This document shows positions 1-5,599 of a stretch of DNA of 7,946 nt, piece by piece. The notes beneath the pieces were generated by a model. That model was not told the origin of the DNA. It did no database searches and saw only the letters and a program-made list of their open reading frames with translations. Numbering within the stretch: position 1 is the stretch's first letter; each line of letters starts with the position of its first letter. The DNA is from an uncultured Bacilli bacterium. GTDB lineage: Bacteria; Bacillota_I; Bacilli_A; RF39; UBA660. A program made the translations under genes and the position numbers. The stretch covers positions 1 through 7,946 of the forward strand of contig CANQLF010000076.1 of the NCBI GenBank assembly GCA_947624635.1. The letters run 5' to 3'.

Positions 1-41
1 AAAGATAAATTTTTCATCTTTTTTCTTAAAATTTATCTTTT
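1..41. terminator. AT-rich inverted repeat, probable terminator of a gene to the left
   Basis: Positions 1-13 and 28-40 form a perfect 13-bp inverted repeat (AAAGATAAATTTT and its complement) around a 14-nt loop, followed by a short T run. It touches the window edge, so the stem may extend further left and the gene it serves cannot be seen. The stem has almost no GC, so terminator function is inferred from shape only. Confidence 0.4.
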
Positions 42-143
42 CTACTATTATCGGCTGTAAATACTAACAAATTTTACATCAGTTTCAATCTCTACTCTAT
101 GTTTAATTTACCACACTATCACTATTTTTACAACAATTAAATA

Positions 144-178
144 ACAATCGCTTAAAAAATATTTTTTTAAGCGATTGT
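144..178. terminator. Perfect 16-bp hairpin downstream of the surface-protein gene
   Basis: ACAATCGCTTAAAAAA (144-159) pairs perfectly with 163-178 around a 3-nt loop. It begins 13 nt after the stop codon of the minus-strand surface-protein gene, the usual place for a terminator. It is atypical because the A/T runs lie inside the stem tip and no good U-tract follows the GC-containing base on the minus strand. It may be a terminator or a 3'-end stabilising hairpin. Between it and the hairpin at 1-41, positions 42-143 hold nothing I can identify. Confidence 0.55.
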
Positions 179-190
179 CATACGAATAAT

Positions 191-1561
191 TTACCATCTA
201 GAACAATTTAACTTATATTTATTACAAAGTTCTTGTGTTAATAAAGTTGGTTCAAATCCATCTCCACATCCAGAATTAACTGATTTTGCACCACTCACTG
301 CTTTATGTATTATATCTTCCCACTTTGATATTTGACTGTTCCATGCTGAACCGAAACTTCCATATTTTTTATAATCATATAATATTAACTCTGAATATAA
401 ATACTTAATTTTATGATTATAAATTTCATATGAAAAATCAATTACACCTATAGGCAAACTATTTTTAGCACTTTCTAATAAATTTCGGGCACTATTTTCT
501 TTTGCAATATCAAAATTTAATTTTGAAAAATTAGTTTCATCGCTTATGTTGAAATATCCACTTTCTGTATACGAATTTGGATAAACTTCCAAAATATTAT
601 CTGCAAAAATATAGTATCCACAAATTGTTCCAATATAATCTAAATCTTGTACAAGTATATTATCATTTAAATTAATTTTATCCATAGTTGATTTTATGTT
701 ACTTTTATTTTCATTAGTGTTACTATTATTACTATTATTATTTGATGTATTATTATTTGTATTTGGCTTTGTATTTTGATTATTATTGTTATTATCCTCT
801 TTTTTATTTTGTTCCCATTTAGCAATAAGTGTTATATCACCAGTTACTAAAGAATTAAAATCATATTTTTTCCCATCTAATTGCCATTCAACAAATGTAT
901 ATCCTTCTTTAGTTGGATTATCTGGTATAGATACTTTCTCATTCTTTTTAACATTAACACTATCTATTTTACTACCACCATCAGTATCAAATGTAACTTT
1001 AAATTCTTTTTGAGTATCATCATCTACAATTTTATCTTCATCTATATACTCTTTAAAATTAACATAAACGGTATAAACTGTTTCGTATTTAGAATTTTCT
1101 TCTATATATTTTTTAATTAATTCTTCACTTATATTTTTATTATCTGAAGTTACTTCTAAACTTTCAAATCCTATATTATTATCACGAGCTTCATCACAAA
1201 GCATAGCTAAAACTTGAGCTAAATCTTTTTCTTTAAAATTTAAATTTTTGTATATATCTTTAGCATCATCATTTATAAGTTCAAAATCAGTTACTAAATA
1301 ACTTAAATCTCTACATACATATTCTTTACCTTTTTTATCTTTACACATTTTGTATTCTTCTTTAAATTCCAATTTAACTAATGGATTGATTTTTATATAC
1401 ATTGTGTATGTTTTTTGTTCTACTTCTTTTGTATCTTTACTAATTTTATTATTTTGATTATTAAATAATAAAACAAATAAAATTATAATTAATATTAATG
1501 CAACTACAATAGATGAACAAATTATTAGTTTTTTCTTATCTTTAATAAAATTTTTAATCAT
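191..1561 (-). CDS. Membrane-anchored surface protein: RsgI-middle-like region, InlB B-repeat, Asn-rich linker, unassigned C-terminal domain
   Basis: This 456-residue protein has a short Lys-rich cytoplasmic start, one membrane segment (about 12-33), and the rest apparently outside the cell. Residues 52-170 (YIKINPLVKLEF, then NDDAKDIYKNL, then a helical stretch and a final beta strand) resemble the middle domain of RsgI-type anti-sigma factors. The N-terminal sigma-binding domain of RsgI is absent. Residues 187-249 are one Listeria/Bacteroides InlB B-repeat (FDTDGG, then NPTKEGYTFVEW, ending LIAKW). Residues 253-290 are an Asn/Thr/Ser-rich linker. Residues 296-456 match no family I recognise and carry Cys residues at 432, 446 and 453. 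The start is fixed by AAGGAGG eight bases before the ATG and by a promoter just upstream. There is no sortase motif or lipobox. An adhesion or envelope-sensing role is inference; the gene stands alone with its own promoter. Confidence 0.85.
   Translation of the reverse strand: MIKNFIKDKKKLIICSSIVVALILIIILFVLLFNNQNNKISKDTKEVEQKTYTMYIKINPLVKLEFKEEYKMCKDKKGKEYVCRDLSYLVTDFELINDDAKDIYKNLNFKEKDLAQVLAMLCDEARDNNIGFESLEVTSDNKNISEELIKKYIEENSKYETVYTVYVNFKEYIDEDKIVDDDTQKEFKVTFDTDGGSKIDSVNVKKNEKVSIPDNPTKEGYTFVEWQLDGKKYDFNSLVTGDITLIAKWEQNKKEDNNNNNQNTKPNTNNNTSNNNSNNSNTNENKSNIKSTMDKINLNDNILVQDLDYIGTICGYYIFADNILEVYPNSYTESGYFNISDETNFSKLNFDIAKENSARNLLESAKNSLPIGVIDFSYEIYNHKIKYLYSELILYDYKKYGSFGSAWNSQISKWEDIIHKAVSGAKSVNSGCGDGFEPTLLTQELCNKYKLNCSRW
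712..799 (-). repeat. AAT/AAC-rich low-complexity tract coding an Asn-rich linker
   Basis: Within the surface-protein gene this stretch is dominated by AAT and AAC codons (minus strand), giving runs of Asn broken by Thr and Ser. It is a flexible spacer between the B-repeat and the C-terminal domain. Such codon tracts are prone to length change by slippage, so length differences between strains would be expected. Confidence 0.7.
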
Positions 1562-1591
1562 AAATTTGTCCTCCTTAATTCTATCAATTAA

Positions 1592-1620
1592 ATTTTATAT
1601 TAAAATTTATAATATTTCAA
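1592..1620 (-). promoter_or_regulatory. Promoter of the surface-protein gene
   Basis: Read on the minus strand, TTGAAA (1615-1620) and TAAAAT (1592-1597) are separated by exactly 17 bp. The expected transcript start near 1585 leaves a leader of about 24 nt that contains the AAGGAGG ribosome binding site. An overlapping TATAAA with 15-bp spacing is a poorer alternative. Confidence 0.55.
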
Positions 1621-1669
1621 TAAAAAAAAGATATTTATAATGAGAAAAAATTTTCCTATTATATAAATT

Positions 1670-1697
1670 AAAAGACTACCAATTAATGTAGCCTTTT
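1670..1697 (-). terminator. Intrinsic terminator of the cold-shock gene
   Basis: A 10-bp stem (1670-1679 with 1688-1697, one G-U pair) closes an 8-nt loop immediately after the csp stop codon. The downstream arm ends in TTTT followed by an A/T-rich stretch. Position and shape fit a rho-independent terminator for the minus-strand transcript. Confidence 0.7.
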
Positions 1698-1698
1698 A

Positions 1699-1923
1699 TT
1701 AAGAATTAATTACAGTTTGGTCTTCAATAATTTTAACGTCTTTTGCTTGTAAACCTTTATCTGTTTCTATTAAGTTATAAGTTACTTTTTGTCCTTCTTC
1801 TAAACATCTAAAACCTTGCTTTTCGATAACTGTAAAATGTACAAACACATCTCTTCCATTTTCATCTAGTATAAAGCCATAGCCTTTATCGTTATCGAAC
1901 CATTTGACCGTACCTATAAGCAT
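1699..1923 (-). CDS. csp: Cold-shock domain protein (CspA family)
   Basis: This 74-residue single cold-shock domain protein binds single-stranded RNA and DNA, and in known relatives it acts as an RNA chaperone. It begins MLIGTVKWFD, has the RNP1 motif KGYGFI at 13-18 and RNP2 motif VFVHFTVI at 26-33, and ends in the usual GLQAKDVKI strand. In RNP2 the usual Ser/Tyr after the second Phe is Thr. It is a few residues longer than the common 66-67 because of a C-terminal tail. The start is supported by GAGGTG eight bases upstream of the ATG. It is monocistronic, with its own extended -10 promoter, a structured leader and a terminator. Which Csp paralogue it is cannot be told, and cold induction is not shown by the sequence alone. 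Confidence 0.97.
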   Translation of the reverse strand: MLIGTVKWFDNDKGYGFILDENGRDVFVHFTVIEKQGFRCLEEGQKVTYNLIETDKGLQAKDVKIIEDQTVINS

Positions 1924-1962
1924 TTATCTCACACCTCGCATTTCATAACTGCTGAACCTAAC

Positions 1963-1986
1963 TACTCTTTGCTAGCTGGTAGAGTA
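1963..1986 (-). promoter_or_regulatory. 5'-leader hairpin of the cold-shock gene
   Basis: A 6-bp inverted repeat (TACTCT at 1963-1968 and AGAGTA at 1981-1986) encloses a 12-nt loop containing the palindrome GCTAGC. It lies almost exactly at the predicted transcript 5' end. Cold-shock mRNAs of other bacteria use structured leaders for stability or temperature control; that this one does so is inference. Confidence 0.35.
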
Positions 1987-1993
1987 CAAACAG

Positions 1994-2002
1994 AGTATAA
2001 CA
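1994..2002 (-). promoter_or_regulatory. Extended -10 promoter of the cold-shock gene
   Basis: On the minus strand TGT-TATACT gives an extended -10 element. The -35 position 17 bp upstream (TATCCA) is poor, as extended -10 promoters allow. The start would fall near 1987, giving a leader of about 64 nt. Confidence 0.5.
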
Positions 2003-2121
2003 TGATTTTTTCAAATTGGATAAAAGTAAACATTAATTTCAAATATTAAGTTCATTACTTTGACTTAAGTATAATATATAGATAATTTTATTATTTAATG
2101 CTTTATTATTTTGAATTTTAT

Positions 2122-2158
2122 GAATTTAAATGTATGTTTTTAAAACATTTTTAAATTC
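2122..2158 (-). terminator. Interrupted hairpin across the 3' end of the LytTR gene
   Basis: GAATTTAAA (2122-2130) pairs with 2150-2158, and inside it ATGTTTT (2134-2140) pairs with AAAACAT (2142-2148). The structure spans the stop codon of the LytTR gene. There is no clear U-tract on the minus strand, so termination here is uncertain. I found no better terminator between this gene and csp. Confidence 0.3.
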
Positions 2159-2857
2159 TTTTAAATGTCTTACTGATATTGCTCCTGTAAGTCTATCACC
2201 ATTACAAAATATTATTTCATTTTTATCATGATCACATTTTTTTATATTTTTCATATTTACAATACAACCTCTACCTACTTTATAAAAGTCTTTATTAAGT
2301 TGTTTTTCGAAAAAATATAGTGGTTTTTTACTTTCATATTTTTTATTAAATGTTTTTATTATACATTTTCTTTCTATTGAATCTGTTTCAATATATAAAA
2401 CATCTTTATATTTAATGTTATAATCTACCCTTTCTACTTGAAATTTAATAGATTTTTTTAAATCGAATATTTCTAAAGATAATTCTATTAATTCTTTTAT
2501 ATTTTTATCGTAATTGATGTTTTTACATACATAATCAAGGATAGAAAGTCTAAGTCTTTGAGCTTCACTAATTAATTCTTTATAACCAGTTTCTAATATA
2601 ATTACACTATCATAATCATTTTTTCTAATATCATTTGCAATATCTATTCCTGAGTTATCATTTTCTAAATTTATATCCAATATGAAGATATAATATCCAT
2701 CTTCTGGATTTTCTATTATTTTCTTTAGTTTATCTGTATAGCTTTCAAATGTTTTAATTGTGTAGTTAATATTTGTTTTCATCATCAAACTTTCTACTAT
2801 ATCATAAGTTCTAACTCTGTAATTTTTATTATTTTCACAAATTATAATATGTACCAT
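2126..2857 (-). CDS. LytTR-family response regulator, AgrA/ComE-like
   Basis: This 243-residue two-component response regulator has an N-terminal receiver domain (about 2-125) and a C-terminal LytTR DNA-binding domain (about 142-238). The receiver begins HIIICENN, as AgrA-type regulators do. It has the phosphoacceptor Asp61 (FILDINL), switch Thr90 and conserved Lys112 (DYVCKN). The second acidic-pocket residue, next to Glu8, is Asn9 instead of Asp. LytTR marks are the stretch FYKVGRGCIVNMKNI and the segment around SVRHLKEF. I chose the ATG at 2857 because GAAGGGGA precedes it by 8 bases and because an upstream ATG at 2923 would lie before the predicted promoter. In characterised systems these regulators answer peptide quorum or envelope signals through a partner kinase. 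No kinase or peptide gene is visible here, so its signal is unknown. Confidence 0.92.
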   Translation of the reverse strand: MVHIIICENNKNYRVRTYDIVESLMMKTNINYTIKTFESYTDKLKKIIENPEDGYYIFILDINLENDNSGIDIANDIRKNDYDSVIILETGYKELISEAQRLRLSILDYVCKNINYDKNIKELIELSLEIFDLKKSIKFQVERVDYNIKYKDVLYIETDSIERKCIIKTFNKKYESKKPLYFFEKQLNKDFYKVGRGCIVNMKNIKKCDHDKNEIIFCNGDRLTGAISVRHLKEFKNVLKTYI

Positions 2858-2888
2858 AAATCTATCCCCTTCCATTTTTATCATATAT

Positions 2889-2916
2889 ATTTTAACACAT
2901 ATTTCTTTATAAGCAA
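2889..2916 (-). promoter_or_regulatory. Promoter of the LytTR regulator gene
   Basis: On the minus strand TTGCTT (2911-2916) is followed after 16 bp by TAAAAT (2889-2894), which is preceded by TGT, an extended -10. A start near 2882 gives a leader of about 25 nt, which supports translation from the ATG at 2857. Confidence 0.5.
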
Positions 2917-2917
2917 A

Positions 2918-2952
2918 CATCAAAAATGTACATTTTTTTACCTTTTTTGATG
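2918..2952. promoter_or_regulatory. Nested dyads in the divergent LytTR/SPOR intergenic region, possible operator
   Basis: AAAAATGTACATTTTT (2922-2937) is a perfect 16-bp palindrome. A second inverted repeat, CATCAAAAA (2918-2926) with TTTTTGATG (2944-2952), encloses it. Both lie just upstream of the predicted -35 of the LytTR gene. An operator role is inference; in DNA this AT-rich, one such palindrome could arise by chance. Confidence 0.35.
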
Positions 2953-2986
2953 AAATTAAAAGAATTTTTTTAAATTTTCGCGTTTA

Positions 2987-2992
2987 TATAAT
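2987..2992 (+). promoter_or_regulatory. Candidate -10 of the SPOR-radC-mreCD operon
   Basis: A perfect TATAAT lies 65 bp before the first start codon of the operon. No good -35 is present at 16-18 bp; the region is only a T run. It remains the best candidate in the interval. Confidence 0.35.
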
Positions 2993-3057
2993 TGTAGGGA
3001 TAATTATGAACAAATTTCTACAAATGTTTATTGTAATATAGATTTAAGGTGATTAGT

Positions 3058-3516
3058 ATGATTAAAAAGATTTTTATTCCACTTTTATTATCTTTAACCA
3101 TAGGTTTTTCTTTAGGTATGCTTATTTATAATCAATATAAAAACAGTAGTGAAAGTGTTTTTTCAGAAAATACTCCTATATATTTTTTACAACAGGGAGT
3201 TTATTCATCTAAGGAAAGTATGGAAGAAAATACAAAAAATATTAGTGATTATATTTATGCTGTAGATAATAATCAATATAAAGTATTTGTATCTATTAAT
3301 ACTAATTTTGATAATGCAAAAAAAATTAAACAAATATTTAATGATAAAGGTATAGATATATATATTAAAGAACTTAATATAACGAATAAAGCTTTTGTGG
3401 AAAAATTAAAACAATATGATGAACTAATTAGCTCATCAGCAGATGATGCTGCAATACTTGGTTTAGCTAAACAAATAATTAGCGAATATGAATTGGTGGT
3501 GAAGGAAAATAACTAA
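3058..3516 (+). CDS. SPOR-domain membrane-anchored protein (positional counterpart of SpoIIB)
   Basis: This 152-residue protein has a Lys-Lys start, one membrane segment (about 5-23) and an external part. Residues 41-103 fit the SPOR peptidoglycan-binding fold: strand YFLQQGVYSS, helix, strand YKVFVSI, helix, then a final strand. The middle strand keeps the Y-V-V pattern. SPOR domains bind denuded glycan strands at sites of wall remodelling or division. Residues 104-152 are a charged helical tail. The ATG at 3058 is chosen because AAGGTGA lies 5 bases upstream; a GTG at 3049 falls inside that ribosome binding site. It is first in a run with radC, mreC and mreD, as B. subtilis spoIIB (also SPOR-bearing) lies just upstream of maf-radC-mreBCD. 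It is much shorter than SpoIIB, and a sporulation role is not implied. Its last codons overlap the radC start. Confidence 0.72.
   Translation: MIKKIFIPLLLSLTIGFSLGMLIYNQYKNSSESVFSENTPIYFLQQGVYSSKESMEENTKNISDYIYAVDNNQYKVFVSINTNFDNAKKIKQIFNDKGIDIYIKELNITNKAFVEKLKQYDELISSSADDAAILGLAKQIISEYELVVKENN
3495..3502 (+). promoter_or_regulatory. Ribosome binding site deciding the radC start
   Basis: GGTGGTGA matches the anti-Shine-Dalgarno complement AGGAGGTGA at all but one base. It lies 6 bases before the ATA at 3509, inside the end of the SPOR gene. No ATG, GTG or TTG in the radC frame is served by it, which is the main support for initiation at 3509. Confidence 0.5.
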
Positions 3517-4192
3517 ATTTAAAGAACTATTAGATGAGGAAAAACCTAGAGAAAGATTTTTAAAATATGGTGTAGATAATATTTCTAATGAAGATTTAAT
3601 TTCTATTATTTTAAAGACTGGTACTAAAGATATATCTGTAAAAGAAGTTAGTAATAATATTTTAAGAGAGATAAATTCTATTCAGGATTTAAAAGATATG
3701 ACTTTAAGTAAATTAACTAACATTAAAGGAATTGGTAAAGTTAAGGCAATAGAACTATTATGTGCGATAGAACTTGGAAAGAGAGTTAATGTTGAAAGAA
3801 AGAAAATTAATAAGAAAATAAGAAATTCTAGTGAAGCTTATAATTATATTAATAGCAAATTTCTTTATAAAACTAAAGAATACTTTTATGTAATCTATTT
3901 AGATTCTAAATCAAATATAATTGAAAATAAGCTTTTGTTTATAGGAGGATTAAATGAATGTGTAATAGATATTAGAGAAATTTTTAAACATGCACATTTG
4001 CTTAGTGCAGCGTCGTTTATTTGTGTTCATAATCATCCTAGTGGGGATGTTACTCCTAGTAAAAATGATGATATTTATACTATTGAATTAATAAAAATTG
4101 GAAAATTGCAAAAAATATTATTAAAAGATCATATTATTATTGGTAATAACAAATATTATAGTTATTATGAAAATAGTAAATTAATGTTTTAA
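3509..4192 (+). CDS. radC: RadC-family JAMM/MPN+ protein, with apparent ATA start
   Basis: From ATA at 3509 the frame is open for 227 codons, a normal RadC length. The N-terminal part shows the family segment EEKPRERFLKYG (11-21), then LISIILKTGTK (30-40). A helix-hairpin-helix follows at about 71-80 (NIKGIGKVKA). The C-terminal half is the metalloprotease-like JAMM domain, with Glu157, His174 and His176 in HNHPSGD, Ser184 and Asp187. The fold predicts a Zn-dependent enzyme, but the biological role of RadC is unsettled. Starting at the first in-frame ATG (3698) would remove residues 1-63, which are clearly RadC, so that start is wrong. In frame there is a TGA at 3500 and no standard start before 3698. 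The gene overlaps the SPOR gene by 8 nt, suggesting translational coupling. It may start at ATA, or an ATG may have mutated or been misread. Confidence 0.9.
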   Translation: MTKFKELLDEEKPRERFLKYGVDNISNEDLISIILKTGTKDISVKEVSNNILREINSIQDLKDMTLSKLTNIKGIGKVKAIELLCAIELGKRVNVERKKINKKIRNSSEAYNYINSKFLYKTKEYFYVIYLDSKSNIIENKLLFIGGLNECVIDIREIFKHAHLLSAASFICVHNHPSGDVTPSKNDDIYTIELIKIGKLQKILLKDHIIIGNNKYYSYYENSKLMF

Positions 4193-4215
4193 AAATATAA
4201 AATATATATTATAAT
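4187..4215 (+). promoter_or_regulatory. Weak possible internal promoter before mreC
   Basis: TATAAT (4210-4215) sits 20 bp before the mreC start, with TTTTAA at the -35 position 17 bp upstream. The -35 is poor and the whole gap is A/T only, so this may be chance. Co-transcription from upstream is the simpler view. Confidence 0.2.
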
Positions 4216-4235
4216 TTTATTTGGATGGTGATATT

Positions 4236-5093
4236 ATGCGAAAAAAAAATAAGAAAAAAATCGAAACTAAATATATTGTATTACTTGTACTTGCAGCTAT
4301 TATTTTACTTCTTACAATATATGCTTATATAATTAAAGATAAAAGAGAATTAAATAAATTTGAGCAAGTTCTAAAAGATGTTGTAATAACATCTGAAAGA
4401 ATAGTAACATTCCCATTTCGCTATGTCACTAATGAGTTTATTGAGTTTATAAATCTTAGAAAAGTATATGAAGAAAATGAAATATTAAAGAGAAATTTAG
4501 ATAGATATGATTTAATATATACACAAAATCAAGAACTAAAAAGACAATTAGATGAATTAAAAAGAGAAATGAACATCGATTATGTTCTTACTGATTATGA
4601 ATATTTAAGCGCTGCTGTTATAAATAGAAATATTGGATATTGGTATGATACTATAACTATTAATAAAGGTAGTAGTAGTGGAATAAAAAAAGATATGGCA
4701 GTTATAACTAGTAAAGGTCTAATTGGTAAAGTTGTTAAGACTACTTCATTTAATAGTGAGGTAAAACTTATTACTTCAAGTAATTCTAATAATCGAATAT
4801 CTATTATAATTGAAAACACTGAAGGAACTAGTTATGGTATTTTATCTTCTTATGATGAGAAAAATAATGAATTACTAGTTGAAGGTATAAGCGATAATAA
4901 AGAAATTAAAGAAGGATCTGTTGCCTATACTAGTGGATTAAATGATATCTTCCCTAGCGGTATTAGAGTTGGTACAGTATCTAAAGTTGAAAAAGATAAT
5001 TATGGACTATCTAAAATAGTACATATTACTCCTAGTGCGAATATAGGGGAAGTTAGTTTAGTTAGTGTATTAAAAAGGAAAGATGACAAATGA
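4236..5093 (+). CDS. mreC: Rod-shape/elongasome protein MreC
   Basis: This 285-residue bitopic membrane protein links the MreB cytoskeleton to external wall synthesis. A basic start (MRKKNKKK) precedes one membrane segment at about 13-33. A coiled coil follows at about 72-115. Then comes the two-part beta domain of MreC: AAVINRN at 126-132, INKGSSSGIKKDMAV at 142-156, GLIGKV at 161-166, and SGLNDIFPSGIRVGTV at 233-248. All are family hallmarks, and the length is normal. I use the ATG at 4236, preceded by GGATGGTGA. A TTG at 4221 would place the start upstream of that site. Its stop overlaps the mreD start by 4 nt (ATGA). MreC follows radC after 43 bp, but no mreB lies between them as in Bacillus. 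The TGA stop, with TGG as Trp codon, supports genetic code 11. Confidence 0.96.
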   Translation: MRKKNKKKIETKYIVLLVLAAIILLLTIYAYIIKDKRELNKFEQVLKDVVITSERIVTFPFRYVTNEFIEFINLRKVYEENEILKRNLDRYDLIYTQNQELKRQLDELKREMNIDYVLTDYEYLSAAVINRNIGYWYDTITINKGSSSGIKKDMAVITSKGLIGKVVKTTSFNSEVKLITSSNSNNRISIIIENTEGTSYGILSSYDEKNNELLVEGISDNKEIKEGSVAYTSGLNDIFPSGIRVGTVSKVEKDNYGLSKIVHITPSANIGEVSLVSVLKRKDDK

Positions 5094-5599
5094 CATTTGG
5101 AATTATTATTACAGCTATTTCATTTTTAATAGATTCTTTTTTATCTAATTATTTATATATATCTGTTAGTAATAACAATATATTTATCCCTATGTTCACT
5201 TTAATTTCATTTATTATCACTCTTCCCTATTTTAACAATCAAAGTAATAACTATCTTATAGTATGTTTCGTTTTCGGGTTTATTTATGATATAACTTTTA
5301 CTAATACGCTTCTTTTAAATGCTGCTTTATTTACTCTTATAGGCTTTATAATTATATTATTAGATAATGGTTTATCGAATAACTATTTTAATTCAATTTT
5401 AAAAATGTTAATAATTATTATTATATTTGATAGTTTAACATATTTCATATTACTTATGTTGAATTATATAAATTATGGTATATTAGATCTTCTTATGAAA
5501 ATAGCAAAATCATTATTATTAAATTTTATTTATATTACCGTTTTCTATTTTACAACAAACTTAATTGCAAAAAAAATGCATATTAAAAAATCCATTTAA
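5090..5599 (+). CDS. mreD: Rod-shape/elongasome integral membrane protein MreD
   Basis: This 169-residue, highly hydrophobic protein has about five or six membrane helices (roughly 4-24, 30-48, 54-70, 75-93, 104-126 and 135-158). The segment GFIYDITFTNTLLLNAALFT (63-82) is the recognisable MreD signature, with an acidic residue in a hydrophobic helix before a short amphipathic stretch. MreD works with MreC and RodA/PBP2 in lateral wall synthesis. It starts at the ATG overlapping the mreC stop, with AAGGAAAG nearby as ribosome binding site, so translation is probably coupled. Its last codons (KKSI) form one arm of the terminator shared with the convergent RNase J gene. No min genes follow, unlike in B. 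subtilis. Confidence 0.9.
   Translation: MTFGIIITAISFLIDSFLSNYLYISVSNNNIFIPMFTLISFIITLPYFNNQSNNYLIVCFVFGFIYDITFTNTLLLNAALFTLIGFIIILLDNGLSNNYFNSILKMLIIIIIFDSLTYFILLMLNYINYGILDLLMKIAKSLLLNFIYITVFYFTTNLIAKKMHIKKSI

Noticed and set aside
712..799. CRISPR or tandem-repeat array suspected from the repetitive ATT/AAT tract
   Set aside because: It is an in-frame Asn-rich linker with irregular codons, with no spaced repeats.
786..1120. Two plus-strand open frames opposite the surface-protein gene
   Set aside because: They are hydrophobic antisense shadows of an AT-rich gene with strong domain support, and have no ribosome binding site or family resemblance.
1929..1946. Five-codon leader ORF (ATG to TGA, minus strand) upstream of csp
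   Set aside because: It overlaps the csp ribosome binding site but has no ribosome binding site of its own; very short ORFs are expected by chance.
2041..2125. Plus-strand promoter-like TTGACT and TATAAT near 2060-2077
   Set aside because: The two elements are only 4 bp apart and no plus-strand gene follows.
2858..2923. N-terminal extension of the LytTR regulator from the ATG at 2923
   Set aside because: The extra 22 residues do not belong to a receiver domain, lack a ribosome binding site, and lie across the predicted promoter.
3488..3502. ATG at 3488 as radC start, reading TGA at 3500 as Trp (Mycoplasma code)
   Set aside because: Trp is TGG in the other proteins and mreC ends at TGA at the expected place, so code 11 applies. 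The resulting N-terminus would also not fit RadC.
4595..4819. Minus-strand open frame inside mreC
   Set aside because: It lies wholly opposite conserved MreC beta-domain sequence and shows no start signals.
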